Shown: in pieces, positions 51,289-59,977 of the stretch | Numbering within the stretch: the stretch's first letter is position 1 | Layout: every line of letters begins with the position of its first letter | Assembly (NCBI RefSeq): GCF_016907475.1 | Contig: NZ_JAFBCA010000001.1 | Span: 62,001-126,000, forward strand | Source: Nocardioides cavernae | Lineage (GTDB): Bacteria > Actinomycetota > Actinomycetes > Propionibacteriales > Nocardioidaceae | Reading direction: 5' to 3' | DNA: 64,000 nucleotides | The notes under the pieces: generated by a model | The model's database searches: none | Seen by the model: only the letters and a program-made list of their open reading frames with translations | Told to the model about the DNA's origin: nothing | Made by a program: the position numbers and the translations under genes

Positions 51289-53339
51289 CGCAGGAACGCC
51301 GCCGCCACGCCCGCGTCGACGGGGATGTGCAGCCCGGTCGTGTGGCTCAGCTGGTCGGTGCAGAGCACGAAGACCGCGTTGGCGATGTTGTCCGGCAGGA
51401 CCTCGCGCTTGAGGATCGTGCGCTGCGCGTAGAACTTGCCGAGGTCCTGCTCCTCCACGCCGTAGACCGCGGCGCGGTTGGCGCCCCAGCCGGAGGCGAA
51501 GATCCCGGAGCCCTGCACGACGCCGTCCGGGTTGACGCCGTTGACCTTGATGCCGTGCTCGCCGAGCTCGGCGGCCAGCAGCCGCACCTGGTGGGCCTGG
51601 TCGGCCTTGGCGGCGCCGTAGGCGACGTTGTTGGGGCCGGCGAAGATCGAGTTCTTCGACGAGATGTAGACGATGTCGCCGCCCATCCCCTGCTCGATCA
51701 TCGCCTTGGCCGCGGCCTTCGCGACGAGGAACGAGCCCTTGGCCATCACGTCGTGCTGGAGGTCCCAGTCCTGCTCGGTGGTCTCGAGCAGCGAGCGCGA
51801 GAGCGAGAGGCCGGCGTTGTTGACGACGAGGTCGACACCACCGAAGGCCAGCACGGTGGCCTCCAGGGCCGCCTCGACGGCGGCGCCGTCGGAGACGTCG
51901 ACCTGAACCCCGACGGCGACGTCGGCCGAGCCGATCTCGGCGGCCGCGGCCCGGGCCTTCTCCAGCGACAGGTCGGCGATGACGACGCACGCGCCCTCGG
52001 ACGCGAGCTTCTTCGCGGTGGCGAGGCCGATGCCGGAGGCGGCGCCCGTGACGAGCGCGACGCGGGTCGCGAGCGGCTTGGGCTTCGGCATCCGCTGGAG
52101 CTTGGCCTCCTCGAGCGCCCAGTACTCGATGCGGAACTTCTCCGACTCGTCGATCGGGGCGTACGACGACAGGCCCTCGGCGCCGCGCATCACGTTGATC
52201 GCGTTGACGTAGAACTCGCCGGCCACACGGGCGGTCTGCTTGTCCTTGCCGAAGCTGAACATGCCGACGCCGGGCACCAGCACGATCAGCGGGTCCTTGC
52301 CGCGGATCGCGGGGCTGTCGGGCGTGGCGTTGCGGTCGTAGTAGCCCTGGTAGTCCTCGCGGTAGGAGACGGCGAGCTCCTGGAGGCGGGCGATGCTCTC
52401 CTCGACCGAGGCGGAGGCGGGCAGGTCGAGGACCAGCGGCTTGACCTTGGTGCGGAGGAAGTGGTCGGGGCACGAGGTGCCGAGCTCGCCGAGCCGCGGG
52501 TGCTCGGCGTGCCCGAGGAACTCGAGGACGACGCCGGCGTCGGTGAAGTGGCCGACCATCGGGCGGTCCGCCGAGGCGATGCCGCGGATCGTCGGGGCGA
52601 GGGCGGCTGCCTTGGCGCGGCGCTCGGCCTCCGGCAGGGCGGCGTACCCCTCGAGCGCCGGACCGAACGGCTCGGCCCTGGTGTGCTCAGCGATGTAGGC
52701 GGCGGCGGTGTCGATGAGCCAGAGGCTGTTGGCCTCGGCCTCCTCGCTCGTGTCGCCCCAGGCGGTGATGCCGTGGCCGCCGAGGATGCAGCCGCGGGCC
52801 TGCGGGTTCTTCTCCTTGATCTCGGCGATGTCGAGGCCGAGCTGGAAGCCGGGGCGGCGCCACGGCACCCACACGACCTGGTCGCCGAAGATGGTCCGGG
52901 TCAGCTCCTCGCCGTCGGCCGAGGTCGCGATCGCGATGCCGGAGTCGGGGTGCAGGTGGTCGACGTGCGCCGCGTCGACGAGACCGTGCATCGCGGTGTC
53001 GATCGACGGCGCGGCACCGCCCTTGCCGTGCAGGCAGTAGTCGAAGGCCGCGACCATCTCGTCCTCGCGGTCAACACCGGGATAGACGTCGACGAGCGCG
53101 CGCATCCGGTCCAGCCGCAGCACGGCCAGGCCGCCCGGCGTCAGCGTGCCGAGGTCACCGCCGGAGCCCTTCACCCACAGCAGCTCGACGTCCTCGCCGG
53201 TGACCGGGTCGGTCTCGGTGCCCTTGGCGGAGGTGTTGCCGCCGGCGTAGTTGGTGTTCTTCGGGTCGGCGCCCAGCCGGTTGGAGCGCTCGACGAGCTG
53301 CTCCACAGTGGGGTTGACGGTGGGCTTGATGTCACTCAC
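51285..53339 (-). CDS. rhaD: bifunctional rhamnulose-1-phosphate aldolase / lactaldehyde dehydrogenase
   Basis: A 684-residue fused enzyme. The N-terminal class II aldolase (about 1-400) shows HVDHLHPDSGIA and ILGGHGITAWG, which hold zinc ligands. The C-terminal SDR (from about 425) has VALVTGAASGIGLATAKKLA, VNNAGLSLSR and ISSKNSIFAGPNNVAYGAAKA with catalytic Ser, Tyr and Lys. It splits L-rhamnulose-1-phosphate to DHAP and L-lactaldehyde and oxidises the latter to L-lactate. This fusion is the TIGR02632 type known from actinobacteria and rhizobia. Confidence 0.92.
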   Translation of the reverse strand: MSDIKPTVNPTVEQLVERSNRLGADPKNTNYAGGNTSAKGTETDPVTGEDVELLWVKGSGGDLGTLTPGGLAVLRLDRMRALVDVYPGVDREDEMVAAFDYCLHGKGGAAPSIDTAMHGLVDAAHVDHLHPDSGIAIATSADGEELTRTIFGDQVVWVPWRRPGFQLGLDIAEIKEKNPQARGCILGGHGITAWGDTSEEAEANSLWLIDTAAAYIAEHTRAEPFGPALEGYAALPEAERRAKAAALAPTIRGIASADRPMVGHFTDAGVVLEFLGHAEHPRLGELGTSCPDHFLRTKVKPLVLDLPASASVEESIARLQELAVSYREDYQGYYDRNATPDSPAIRGKDPLIVLVPGVGMFSFGKDKQTARVAGEFYVNAINVMRGAEGLSSYAPIDESEKFRIEYWALEEAKLQRMPKPKPLATRVALVTGAASGIGLATAKKLASEGACVVIADLSLEKARAAAAEIGSADVAVGVQVDVSDGAAVEAALEATVLAFGGVDLVVNNAGLSLSRSLLETTEQDWDLQHDVMAKGSFLVAKAAAKAMIEQGMGGDIVYISSKNSIFAGPNNVAYGAAKADQAHQVRLLAAELGEHGIKVNGVNPDGVVQGSGIFASGWGANRAAVYGVEEQDLGKFYAQRTILKREVLPDNIANAVFVLCTDQLSHTTGLHIPVDAGVAAAFLR

Positions 53340-53369
53340 GGTGCTGGTTTCCTTACGGGGTTGTGGGGG

Positions 53370-54533
53370 TCAGTTCCAGCCGGCTTGCGAGCCGCCGACG
53401 CGGTCGGCCTCGATCTGCTGCTGGTAGCCCGACTCGAGGTAGGCGCGCATCGGGTCGGCCGGCAGGCCGCGCTCCTCGCGCCAGGCCGCGAGGTCACGGC
53501 GTACGTCGGTGTAGAAGGCGTCCATGAAGATCTCGTTGGCACGCAGCACGTCGCCGGCGGACCGCGCCTCGTCGAGGGCCTCGGTGTCGAGGAGCAGCGC
53601 GCGGGCGGTCATCTCCTGGACGTTGAGCACGGAGCGGATCTGGCCGGGGATCTTGTCCTCGATGTTGTGGCACTGGTCGAGCATCAGCGCGACGTCGCTC
53701 TCGGTGCCGAAGCCGCCACCGCGGATCACCTCGACCATGATCCGGAACAGCTGGAACGGGTCGGCCGCACCGACGATGAGGTCGTCGTCGGCGTAGAAGC
53801 GGCTGTTGAAGTCGAACGAGCCGAGCTTCCCGAGGCGCAGCAGCTGCGCCACGATGAACTCGATGTTGGTGCCGGGCGCGTGGTGGCCGGTGTCGAGGCA
53901 CACCTTGGCGCGGTCACCGAGGGCGGCCACGTGGGCGTACGACGTGCCCCAGTCCGGGACGTCGGTGTGGTAGAACGCCGGCTCGAAGAACTTGTACTCG
54001 AGCACCAGCCGCTGGTCCTCGGCGAGCCGGTCGTAGATCGTGCGCAGGCCCTCGGCGAGCCGGTCCTGGCGGGCGCGCATGTCGCCCTGGCCGGGGTAGT
54101 TGGTGCCCTCGGCGAGCCAGATCTTCAGGTCCTGCGAGCCGGTCTGGTGCATCACCTCGATGCAGGCGAAGTGGTGGTCGATCGCCTTCTGCCGCACCCG
54201 CGGGTCGGTGTGGGTCAGCGCGCCGAGCTTGTAGTCGTCGTCCTGGAAGGTGTTCGAGTTGATCGTGCCGAGCGCGACGCCCTGCTCCTTGGCGTACGCC
54301 GACAGCGCGGCGTAGTCGTCGACCTCGTCCCACGGGATGTGGAGCGCCACGGTGGGCGCGAGGCCGGTGAAGCGGTGCACGGCCGCGGCGTCGGCGATCT
54401 TCTCCTCGACGGTGCGCGGGGTGCCGGGGGTGCCGAACACCTTGAAGCGGGTGCCGGAGTTGCCGTAGGCCCAGGACGGCACCTCGATCGCGAGTTCGCC
54501 GAGCCGGTCGCTGATGGTGGAGAAGCTGGTCAT
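53370..54533 (-). CDS. rhaI: L-rhamnose isomerase
   Basis: A 387-residue TIM-barrel isomerase of the RhaI type (Pseudomonas stutzeri-like rather than E. coli RhaA). WLAEGTNYPGQGD, CLDTGHHAPGTNIEF and FDFNSRFYADDD carry the metal ligands and catalytic residues. It converts L-rhamnose to L-rhamnulose. Its start overlaps the rhaM stop by 4 bases (54530-54533). The order rhaM-rhaI-rhaD-rhaB matches the pathway order from mutarotation to kinase. Confidence 0.9.
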   Translation of the reverse strand: MTSFSTISDRLGELAIEVPSWAYGNSGTRFKVFGTPGTPRTVEEKIADAAAVHRFTGLAPTVALHIPWDEVDDYAALSAYAKEQGVALGTINSNTFQDDDYKLGALTHTDPRVRQKAIDHHFACIEVMHQTGSQDLKIWLAEGTNYPGQGDMRARQDRLAEGLRTIYDRLAEDQRLVLEYKFFEPAFYHTDVPDWGTSYAHVAALGDRAKVCLDTGHHAPGTNIEFIVAQLLRLGKLGSFDFNSRFYADDDLIVGAADPFQLFRIMVEVIRGGGFGTESDVALMLDQCHNIEDKIPGQIRSVLNVQEMTARALLLDTEALDEARSAGDVLRANEIFMDAFYTDVRRDLAAWREERGLPADPMRAYLESGYQQQIEADRVGGSQAGWN

Positions 54534-54919
54534 GACGGGTCCTGAGCTGTGGGAGTGGGTGAGTCGGTGGCCGTGCTGGTGGGGGTGTGGGCAGCGAGCT
54601 GGTCCTCGAGGTGGAAGACCTCGGCCAGCTGCCAGAAGCCCTGGTCGGGCGGGAGGTCGAGGTCGACGAAGAACTCGGCCATCTCCGCCTGCCAGCGGGC
54701 GTTCACGTCGGTGCGGGCCATGCCCTCCTGCGCGGCGGCGAGGTCAGGCGTCTCGAGGTAGCCGACGAGCAGGCCGTCCTCGCGCAGGAAGAGGGAGTAG
54801 TTGGTCCAGCCGGTGTCGTGGAGCGCGCGGAGCATCTCGGGCCATACGGCGGCGTGGCGCTCGACGTACTCGTCCATGCGGTCCGTGCGGACCTGCAGGG
54901 TGAAGCAGGCGCGGTGCAT
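54530..54919 (-). CDS. rhaM: L-rhamnose mutarotase
   Basis: A 129-residue protein. VRTDRMDEYVERHAAVWPEML gives Tyr18 and His22, the residues known from E. coli RhaM, and PPDQGFWQLAEVFHLED is the conserved end. It interconverts the rhamnose anomers so that RhaI can use them. The C-terminal 18 residues form a Thr/Pro/Ser tail. ATGA overlap with rhaI. It is called rhaU in rhizobia. Confidence 0.9.
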   Translation of the reverse strand: MHRACFTLQVRTDRMDEYVERHAAVWPEMLRALHDTGWTNYSLFLREDGLLVGYLETPDLAAAQEGMARTDVNARWQAEMAEFFVDLDLPPDQGFWQLAEVFHLEDQLAAHTPTSTATDSPTPTAQDPS

Positions 54920-54965
54920 CGCGGTCTCCTCTCCGTTGCCGGGGTCTGTCGTTGCTGGGTGGGGA

Positions 54966-55007
54966 GTCCCGGGGCCGGCGGCGGTTCGGGCCCGACGGCC
55001 CCGGGAC
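54966..55007 (-). terminator. strong hairpin between rhaS and rhaM
   Basis: GTCCCGGGGCCG (54966-54977) and CGGCCCCGGGAC (54996-55007) form a perfect 12-bp stem with an 18-base loop, in the 102-bp gap after the rhaS stop (55022). There is no T run on the transcribed side, so it may partly terminate or protect the rhaS transcript and lower expression of the downstream catabolic genes. Confidence 0.55.
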
Positions 55008-55021
55008 GTTGGTGGTTCGAC

Positions 55022-56068
55022 TCAGAAGTCGAAGTCGCCGATGTTGTCGGCGTCGAAGGTGAACGGCTCACCGAGCAGGACGACGCCGTCGGCGCCGACC
55101 TCGAACTCGCCGAGGTCACCGGCCTCGAAGGAGTCACCCTCCTCGCCCGAGATGTCGCCGTTGGCCAGGGCGGCCGCGGCGTAGGTGGCCAGGGCGCCGA
55201 GGTCGCTCGGGTTCCACAGCGCGAAGGACTCGACGGTGCCGTTCTCGACGTACTCACGCATCTGGTTGGGGGTGCCCAGGCCGGTCAGCGCGACCTTGCC
55301 CTTGGAGGAGGAGTCCGACAGGTAGCGGGCCGCGGCCGCGATCCCGACCGTGGTGGGCGAGATGATGCCCTTGAGGTCGGGGTGGTTCTGCAGCAGCGCC
55401 TCGGTCTGGTCGAAGGACTTCTGGTCGTCGTCGTCGCCGTAGACCGTGTCGACGAGCTCGATGTCGGCGTAGTCGGGGTTGTCGGCGAGCTCCTTCTCCA
55501 TCATGTCGATCCACGCGTTCTGGTTGGTCGCGTTGGCGGCGGCGGAGAGGATGGCGATCTCGCCCTTGCCGCCGATCTGCTCGGAGATCAGCTCGAGCTG
55601 CTTGGCGGCGATGCCCTCGGCGGTGGCCTGGTTGATGAACAGGTCGCGGCAGTCAGGGTTGGTGTCGGCGTCGAAGGTGATGACCTTGACGTCGGCGCTG
55701 CGGGCCTCGTCGATCGCGTCGCACAGGGCCTCGGGGTCGTTGGCCGACAGGATCAGGGCGTCCTTGCCCTGCTGGGCGACGGTGTTGATGTAGGACACCT
55801 GGGCGTCGGGGCTGGCGGTCTCGGGGCCGACCTCCTCGATCTCGATACCGAGGTCCTCGGCTGCTGCCTCGGCGCCGGCGGTGCTGGTGTCGAAGTAGGG
55901 GTTGCCGAGGTTCTTCGGCAGCATCGTCATGCTGAGCTCGCCGCCGCCGTCGCTGCCGCTGTCGGAGCCGCTGTCGCCGCCGTCGTCGCTGCCGCACGCG
56001 GTGAGCGCCGCGGAGGCGGTGAGGATGATCGCAGCCAGAGCGATCGGCCGCCGGGTGTGGAACTTCAT
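55022..56068 (-). CDS. rhaS: rhamnose ABC transporter substrate-binding lipoprotein
   Basis: A 348-residue lipoprotein. Signal IALAAIILTASAALTAC with Cys25 as lipid anchor, then a Gly/Ser/Asp-rich linker and a periplasmic-binding fold (LPKNLGNPYFDTSTAGAEAAAEDLG, ALILSANDPEALCDAID). It captures rhamnose for the importer. It is separated by 22 bases from the permease stop, and by 102 bases with a hairpin from rhaM. Confidence 0.88.
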   Translation of the reverse strand: MKFHTRRPIALAAIILTASAALTACGSDDGGDSGSDSGSDGGGELSMTMLPKNLGNPYFDTSTAGAEAAAEDLGIEIEEVGPETASPDAQVSYINTVAQQGKDALILSANDPEALCDAIDEARSADVKVITFDADTNPDCRDLFINQATAEGIAAKQLELISEQIGGKGEIAILSAAANATNQNAWIDMMEKELADNPDYADIELVDTVYGDDDDQKSFDQTEALLQNHPDLKGIISPTTVGIAAAARYLSDSSSKGKVALTGLGTPNQMREYVENGTVESFALWNPSDLGALATYAAAALANGDISGEEGDSFEAGDLGEFEVGADGVVLLGEPFTFDADNIGDFDF

Positions 56069-56090
56069 GTCGGTTCTGCCTTTCGGGTTC

Positions 56091-57173
56091 CTAGACGCCG
56101 GCGGATGCGGCGTTCGGGGTGGAGCTCGACTCCGGAGGAGTCGCTGCCTTGCGGGGCAACCTCGACGAGGTCCACGCAAGGACGCTGGGGAGGATCACCG
56201 AGGCCACGAGCAGCAGGCCGACGATGATGTTGGTGACGTTGACCGTCACGCTCTCCAGGCGCAGGGCGCTGGAGATGACGCCGATCAGCACGACGCCGGC
56301 GAGCACACCGTGCAGCCGGCCGCGGCCGCCGAAGATCGAGACGCCGCCGAGGAGGACCGCGGCGATCACCTGGAGCTCGTAGCCGGTGGCGTTGTCGCCG
56401 CGGGCCGATCCGTAGCGCAGGGTGAAGTAGATGCCGGCGAAGGCGGACACCACGCCCGAGAGGACGAAGAGGATGAACTTGGTCCGGGCGACGTTGACGC
56501 CGGTGAAGTGGGCCGCCTCGTCGTTGAGCCCGATCTCGTAGATGCCGCGCCCGAAGGTGGAGAAGTGCAGCAGCACGACGAAGGCGATGGTCAGCACCGC
56601 GAAGGGGATCATCACCAGCGGGATCCGCGACTCGCCGATCGTGTTGGTCGCGAGGTCGGACCACTTGTCGGTGAACTCGGTGATGGCAGTCGTGCCGAGC
56701 AGCCCGACAGCGATGCCGCGGAAGAGCGCCAGCGTGCCGATGGTGACGGCGAGCGACGGCAGTCCGACGTAGGCGATGAGGAAGCCGTTGAGAGCGCCGC
56801 ACGCCAGCCCGGCCAGCAGGGCGAGGACCGCGGCGGCCGGGATCGACATGCCGCTGTCGTGGAAGACGCCGAGCAGCACGCTGCTCAGTCCCATGATGCT
56901 GGCGACCGAGAGGTCGATCTCGCCGGTGATGATGATCAGCGTCATCGGCAGGGCGATCAGCAGGATGGGGGCGATGTCCTGGAGGAGGAACTTCACGGTC
57001 AGCGGGCCGTCGAAGTTGTCGACGTTGATCGTCGCGTAGACGAAGACCGCGACGGTCAGGGCGATGACGGCCATCTCGCGGGTCAGGAGCCAGCGCCGCC
57101 ACAGCGGCGCCGAGTAGTCGGCGTACGTGCGGGTCGGCGCAGCCGGGGCGGCCGGGGACTGGGTGGTCGTCAT
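56091..57173 (-). CDS. rhaQ: rhamnose ABC transporter permease (second)
   Basis: A 360-residue membrane protein of the ribose-type permease family (BPD_transp_2) with about ten helices. LLIALPMTLIIITGEIDLSVASIMGL and VIAAVLLGGVSIFGGRGRL are the hallmark segments. It pairs with the upstream permease and RhaT. ATGA overlap at 57170-57173. The letter Q is by order and could be swapped with P. Confidence 0.85.
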   Translation of the reverse strand: MTTTQSPAAPAAPTRTYADYSAPLWRRWLLTREMAVIALTVAVFVYATINVDNFDGPLTVKFLLQDIAPILLIALPMTLIIITGEIDLSVASIMGLSSVLLGVFHDSGMSIPAAAVLALLAGLACGALNGFLIAYVGLPSLAVTIGTLALFRGIAVGLLGTTAITEFTDKWSDLATNTIGESRIPLVMIPFAVLTIAFVVLLHFSTFGRGIYEIGLNDEAAHFTGVNVARTKFILFVLSGVVSAFAGIYFTLRYGSARGDNATGYELQVIAAVLLGGVSIFGGRGRLHGVLAGVVLIGVISSALRLESVTVNVTNIIVGLLLVASVILPSVLAWTSSRLPRKAATPPESSSTPNAASAGV

Positions 57174-58267
57174 GAGTGGTCCCTCGATTCGGCGAGCTTG
57201 CGGGCCTGTCTGACGGCGAGGACGCGGTCGAGCACGATCGCGCCGAGGATCAGGGCGCCGACGACGGCGCGCTGCCAGAAGTCCTCGATGCCGAGGCTGG
57301 GCAGCGCCCGGTTGATGGTGACGAGCAGGAAGGCGCCGATCGCCGCGCCCCACACGGTGCCGCTGCCGCCGAAGATCGCGACACCGCCGATGACCGCCGC
57401 GGCGACGGCCTGCAGCTCGATGCCCAGGCCGACGCTCGAGCTCACGGTGCCGTAGCGGGCGGTGTAGAGGGCGCCGGCGAGACCCGCCAGCGCGCCGCTC
57501 AGGACGAACGCCGCGAGCAGGCGGCGGCGTACGGGCAGTCCGTAGAGGACCGCTGCGTCCGGGTCGGAGCCGATCGCGTAGAGCTCGCGACCACCGCGGG
57601 CGGTGTAGAGGTAGTAGCCGACGATCGCCAGGACGACGAGCGCGAGGATCGTGAGCAGGGGCACGCCGAGCACCGAGCGGGTGCCGAGCTGGAGGAACTC
57701 GCGGGGCAGGTCGCCGGCGTTGATCCGGTCGCTGCCGGCCCAGGTGAGCATGATGCCGCGGTAGATGTAGAGCGTGCCGAGCGTGATGACCAGCGCGGGC
57801 ACACCGCCGTACGCCACCAGCACGCCGTTGACGAGGCCGAGGACCGCGCCGAGGAGCAGGCAGGCCGCCAGCACCGCGACGATCGGGATGTTCGGCTGCT
57901 CGATGAACAGCCGGCCGGTGAGGTAGGCGGTCAGCGCCATCACCGAGCCGACGGAGAGGTCGACGTTGCGGGTGATGATCACGACCGCCTGGCCGACGGC
58001 GAGCAGCAGGAGGATCGACGGGTTGAGCAGGAAGTTGCGCCAACCGTCGCTGCTGAACAGGAAGGCGTTGTTCTTCGTGGTGGCGAGCACGACGACGGCG
58101 ACCAGCACGAGGAAGATCGACAGCTCGCGCGAGCGGAGCACGGTCGTCAGCGCGCGGCGGGTGGGCGAGAGCCGGCTCGGCTCGACGAGCAGCGCCTCGC
58201 TCGCGGACACCTCGGTGTGGGAGTCGTCGTGGCTCGAGTCCGGGCGCTCGATGTCGGTGTGGCTCAT
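57170..58267 (-). CDS. rhaP: rhamnose ABC transporter permease (first)
   Basis: A 365-residue permease. Hydrophobic helices start near residue 49 (SIFLVLVAVVVLATT). AVGQAVVIITRNVDLSVGSVMALTAYL and AVAAAVIGGVAIFGGSGTVWG are family motifs. The N-terminal 45 residues form a cytoplasmic acidic tail. ATGA overlap with rhaT (58264-58267) and with the next permease. Confidence 0.85.
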   Translation of the reverse strand: MSHTDIERPDSSHDDSHTEVSASEALLVEPSRLSPTRRALTTVLRSRELSIFLVLVAVVVLATTKNNAFLFSSDGWRNFLLNPSILLLLAVGQAVVIITRNVDLSVGSVMALTAYLTGRLFIEQPNIPIVAVLAACLLLGAVLGLVNGVLVAYGGVPALVITLGTLYIYRGIMLTWAGSDRINAGDLPREFLQLGTRSVLGVPLLTILALVVLAIVGYYLYTARGGRELYAIGSDPDAAVLYGLPVRRRLLAAFVLSGALAGLAGALYTARYGTVSSSVGLGIELQAVAAAVIGGVAIFGGSGTVWGAAIGAFLLVTINRALPSLGIEDFWQRAVVGALILGAIVLDRVLAVRQARKLAESRDHS

Positions 58268-59781
58268 CGCGCGGTCTCCAGGTGGTGGGTGGCGGCGTGC
58301 ATGACGGCCTCGGGGGTGGCGTCGGCGCGGTCGAGCTCGGCGGTGATCCGGCCCTCGCACAGGACGACGACGCGGTCGGCCATGCCGAGGACCTCGGGGA
58401 GCTCGGAGGAGATCATCAGGATCGCGAGGCCCTGCCCGGCGAGCTCGGAGAGCAGCCGGTGCACCTCGGCCTTGGTGCCGACGTCGATGCCCCGGGTGGG
58501 CTCGTCGATGATCAGCAGCTTGGGATGGGTGGCCAGCCACTTGGCGATGACGACCTTCTGCTGGTTGCCGCCGCTCATCGTCGCCGCGGTCATGTCCAGC
58601 GCGCTGGTCTTCACCTCCAGGCGTCCGGCCCAGGGGCCGGCGGCCCGGTTCTCCATGGAGGAGGTCAGCAGCCCGGCCTTCGCGATGCTGCGCCGGATGA
58701 CCCCGGCGACGTTGCGGGTGACCGAGGAGTCGATGACGAGGCCCTGCTTGCGGCGGTCCTCGGGGATGAACGCCATGCCGTCGCGGATCGCGGAGCGGGG
58801 GGCCTTGGCCTTCACCGGCCTGCCGGACACCGAGACCGACCCGGAGTCGTAGGAGTCGACGCCGAACACCGCCCGGGCGACCTCGCTGCGCCCGGCGCCG
58901 ACCAGGCCGGCCAGTCCGACGATCTCGCCGGCGCGGACCTCGAGGTCGATGTCGTGGAAGACGCCGGCGCGGCTGAGGCCGCGCACCTGCAGGACCGGCT
59001 CGCCGATCTCGGCAGCCACCTTGGGGAACAGGTCGTCGACGTCGCGGCCGACCATCAGGGAGACCAGCTCGGACGGCGTGGTGTCGGCGATCGTCTTCGT
59101 GTCGATGTAGGAGCCGTCGCGCATGACGGTGACGGTGTCGGCGAGGTCGAAGACCTCGTCGAAGCGGTGGGAGATGAAGACGAGGGCACGTCCCTCGTCG
59201 CGCAGGCTGCGGGCGACGGCGAACAGCCGGTCGACCTCGACGCCGCTCAGCGCGGCGGTCGGCTCGTCCATCACGAGCAGCCGGGCGTCGAGCGAGATGG
59301 CCTTGGCGATCTCGATGATCTGCTGGTCGGCGATCGAGAGGCCCTCGGCCGGACGGCGGGGGTCGATCCGCACACCGAGCCGGTCGAAGAGCCGCTCCGC
59401 CTCGGCGTACATCGCCGGGCGGTCGATGCGCCGGCCGGCGGCGAGGATCTGACGGCCCATGAAGATGTTCTCGGTGACCGAGAGGTCGGGGAAGAGCGTC
59501 GGCTCCTGGTAGATCACCGCGACGCCCGACTTCTTGGACTCGGCGGTGGAGGAGAAGTCGACGGGCTCGCCGCCGAGCTCGAAGGTGCCGGAGTCGCGAC
59601 GGTGCACGCCGGCGACGACCTTGACCAGCGTCGACTTGCCGGCGCCGTTCTCCCCGACCAGGGCGTGGATCGAGCCCGCCTCGACGCGCAGGCTGCCGGA
59701 GCGCAGGGCGACCACGGGCCCGAACGACTTGGAGACGTCGCGCAGCTCGAGCACCGGTGCGGCGGCGTTGCTGGCAAGCAT
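58264..59781 (-). CDS. rhaT: rhamnose ABC transporter ATP-binding protein
   Basis: A 505-residue double-domain ABC ATPase of the sugar import type. Domain 1 has Walker A GENGAGKST, signature GLSIADQQ and Walker B LLVMDEPTAALS. Domain 2 has GLVGAGRSE, signature MSGGNQQK and LLIIDEPTRGIDVG, the second Walker A being altered as is usual for this type. ATG 59781 has AAGGAG four bases upstream. It is the first gene of the importer, next to the operators. The name follows the rhizobial RhaT (ATPase). Confidence 0.88.
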   Translation of the reverse strand: MLASNAAAPVLELRDVSKSFGPVVALRSGSLRVEAGSIHALVGENGAGKSTLVKVVAGVHRRDSGTFELGGEPVDFSSTAESKKSGVAVIYQEPTLFPDLSVTENIFMGRQILAAGRRIDRPAMYAEAERLFDRLGVRIDPRRPAEGLSIADQQIIEIAKAISLDARLLVMDEPTAALSGVEVDRLFAVARSLRDEGRALVFISHRFDEVFDLADTVTVMRDGSYIDTKTIADTTPSELVSLMVGRDVDDLFPKVAAEIGEPVLQVRGLSRAGVFHDIDLEVRAGEIVGLAGLVGAGRSEVARAVFGVDSYDSGSVSVSGRPVKAKAPRSAIRDGMAFIPEDRRKQGLVIDSSVTRNVAGVIRRSIAKAGLLTSSMENRAAGPWAGRLEVKTSALDMTAATMSGGNQQKVVIAKWLATHPKLLIIDEPTRGIDVGTKAEVHRLLSELAGQGLAILMISSELPEVLGMADRVVVLCEGRITAELDRADATPEAVMHAATHHLETAR

Positions 59782-59794
59782 GTGGCTCCTTGGT

Positions 59795-59814
59795 TTGAAA
59801 GGTTTCAATGAAAC
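59795..59814. promoter_or_regulatory. LacI-type operators ahead of rhaT
   Basis: TTGAAAGGTTTCAA (59795-59808) has arms TTGAAA/TTTCAA, and it overlaps GTTTCAATGAAAC (59802-59814) with arms GTTTCA/TGAAAC. The site sits 14 bases upstream of the rhaT start. It is the probable binding site of the LacI regulator encoded at 59978. Confidence 0.7.
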
Positions 59815-59920
59815 GGTAGGTGAGGGTCGTCACACCTGTCAACCGTCACCACGGGTCATTTGTGGGTCAGCGCCGGCTCGCCACGCCCGGGGCCGCGATG
59901 GCGTACGCTCCGGGTCGACA

Positions 59921-59930
59921 ATCGTTTCAA
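59921..59930. promoter_or_regulatory. half-site similar to rha operator near lacI-type gene
   Basis: ATCGTTTCAA (59921-59930) repeats the TTTCAA arm seen in the rhaT operator, 48 bases before the regulator's start. The opposite arm is degenerate (GACAAT). It may support autoregulation. Confidence 0.4.
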
Positions 59931-59977
59931 CGCCCGGCGCGACCCTCGTGACGACGGCGATGCGAGAGGGGGCTGTC

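Noticed and set aside
51327..54545. A 1072-codon open frame on the plus strand
   Set aside because: It is antisense to rhaB, rhaD and rhaI. The real frames have clear enzyme motifs, so this is a shadow.
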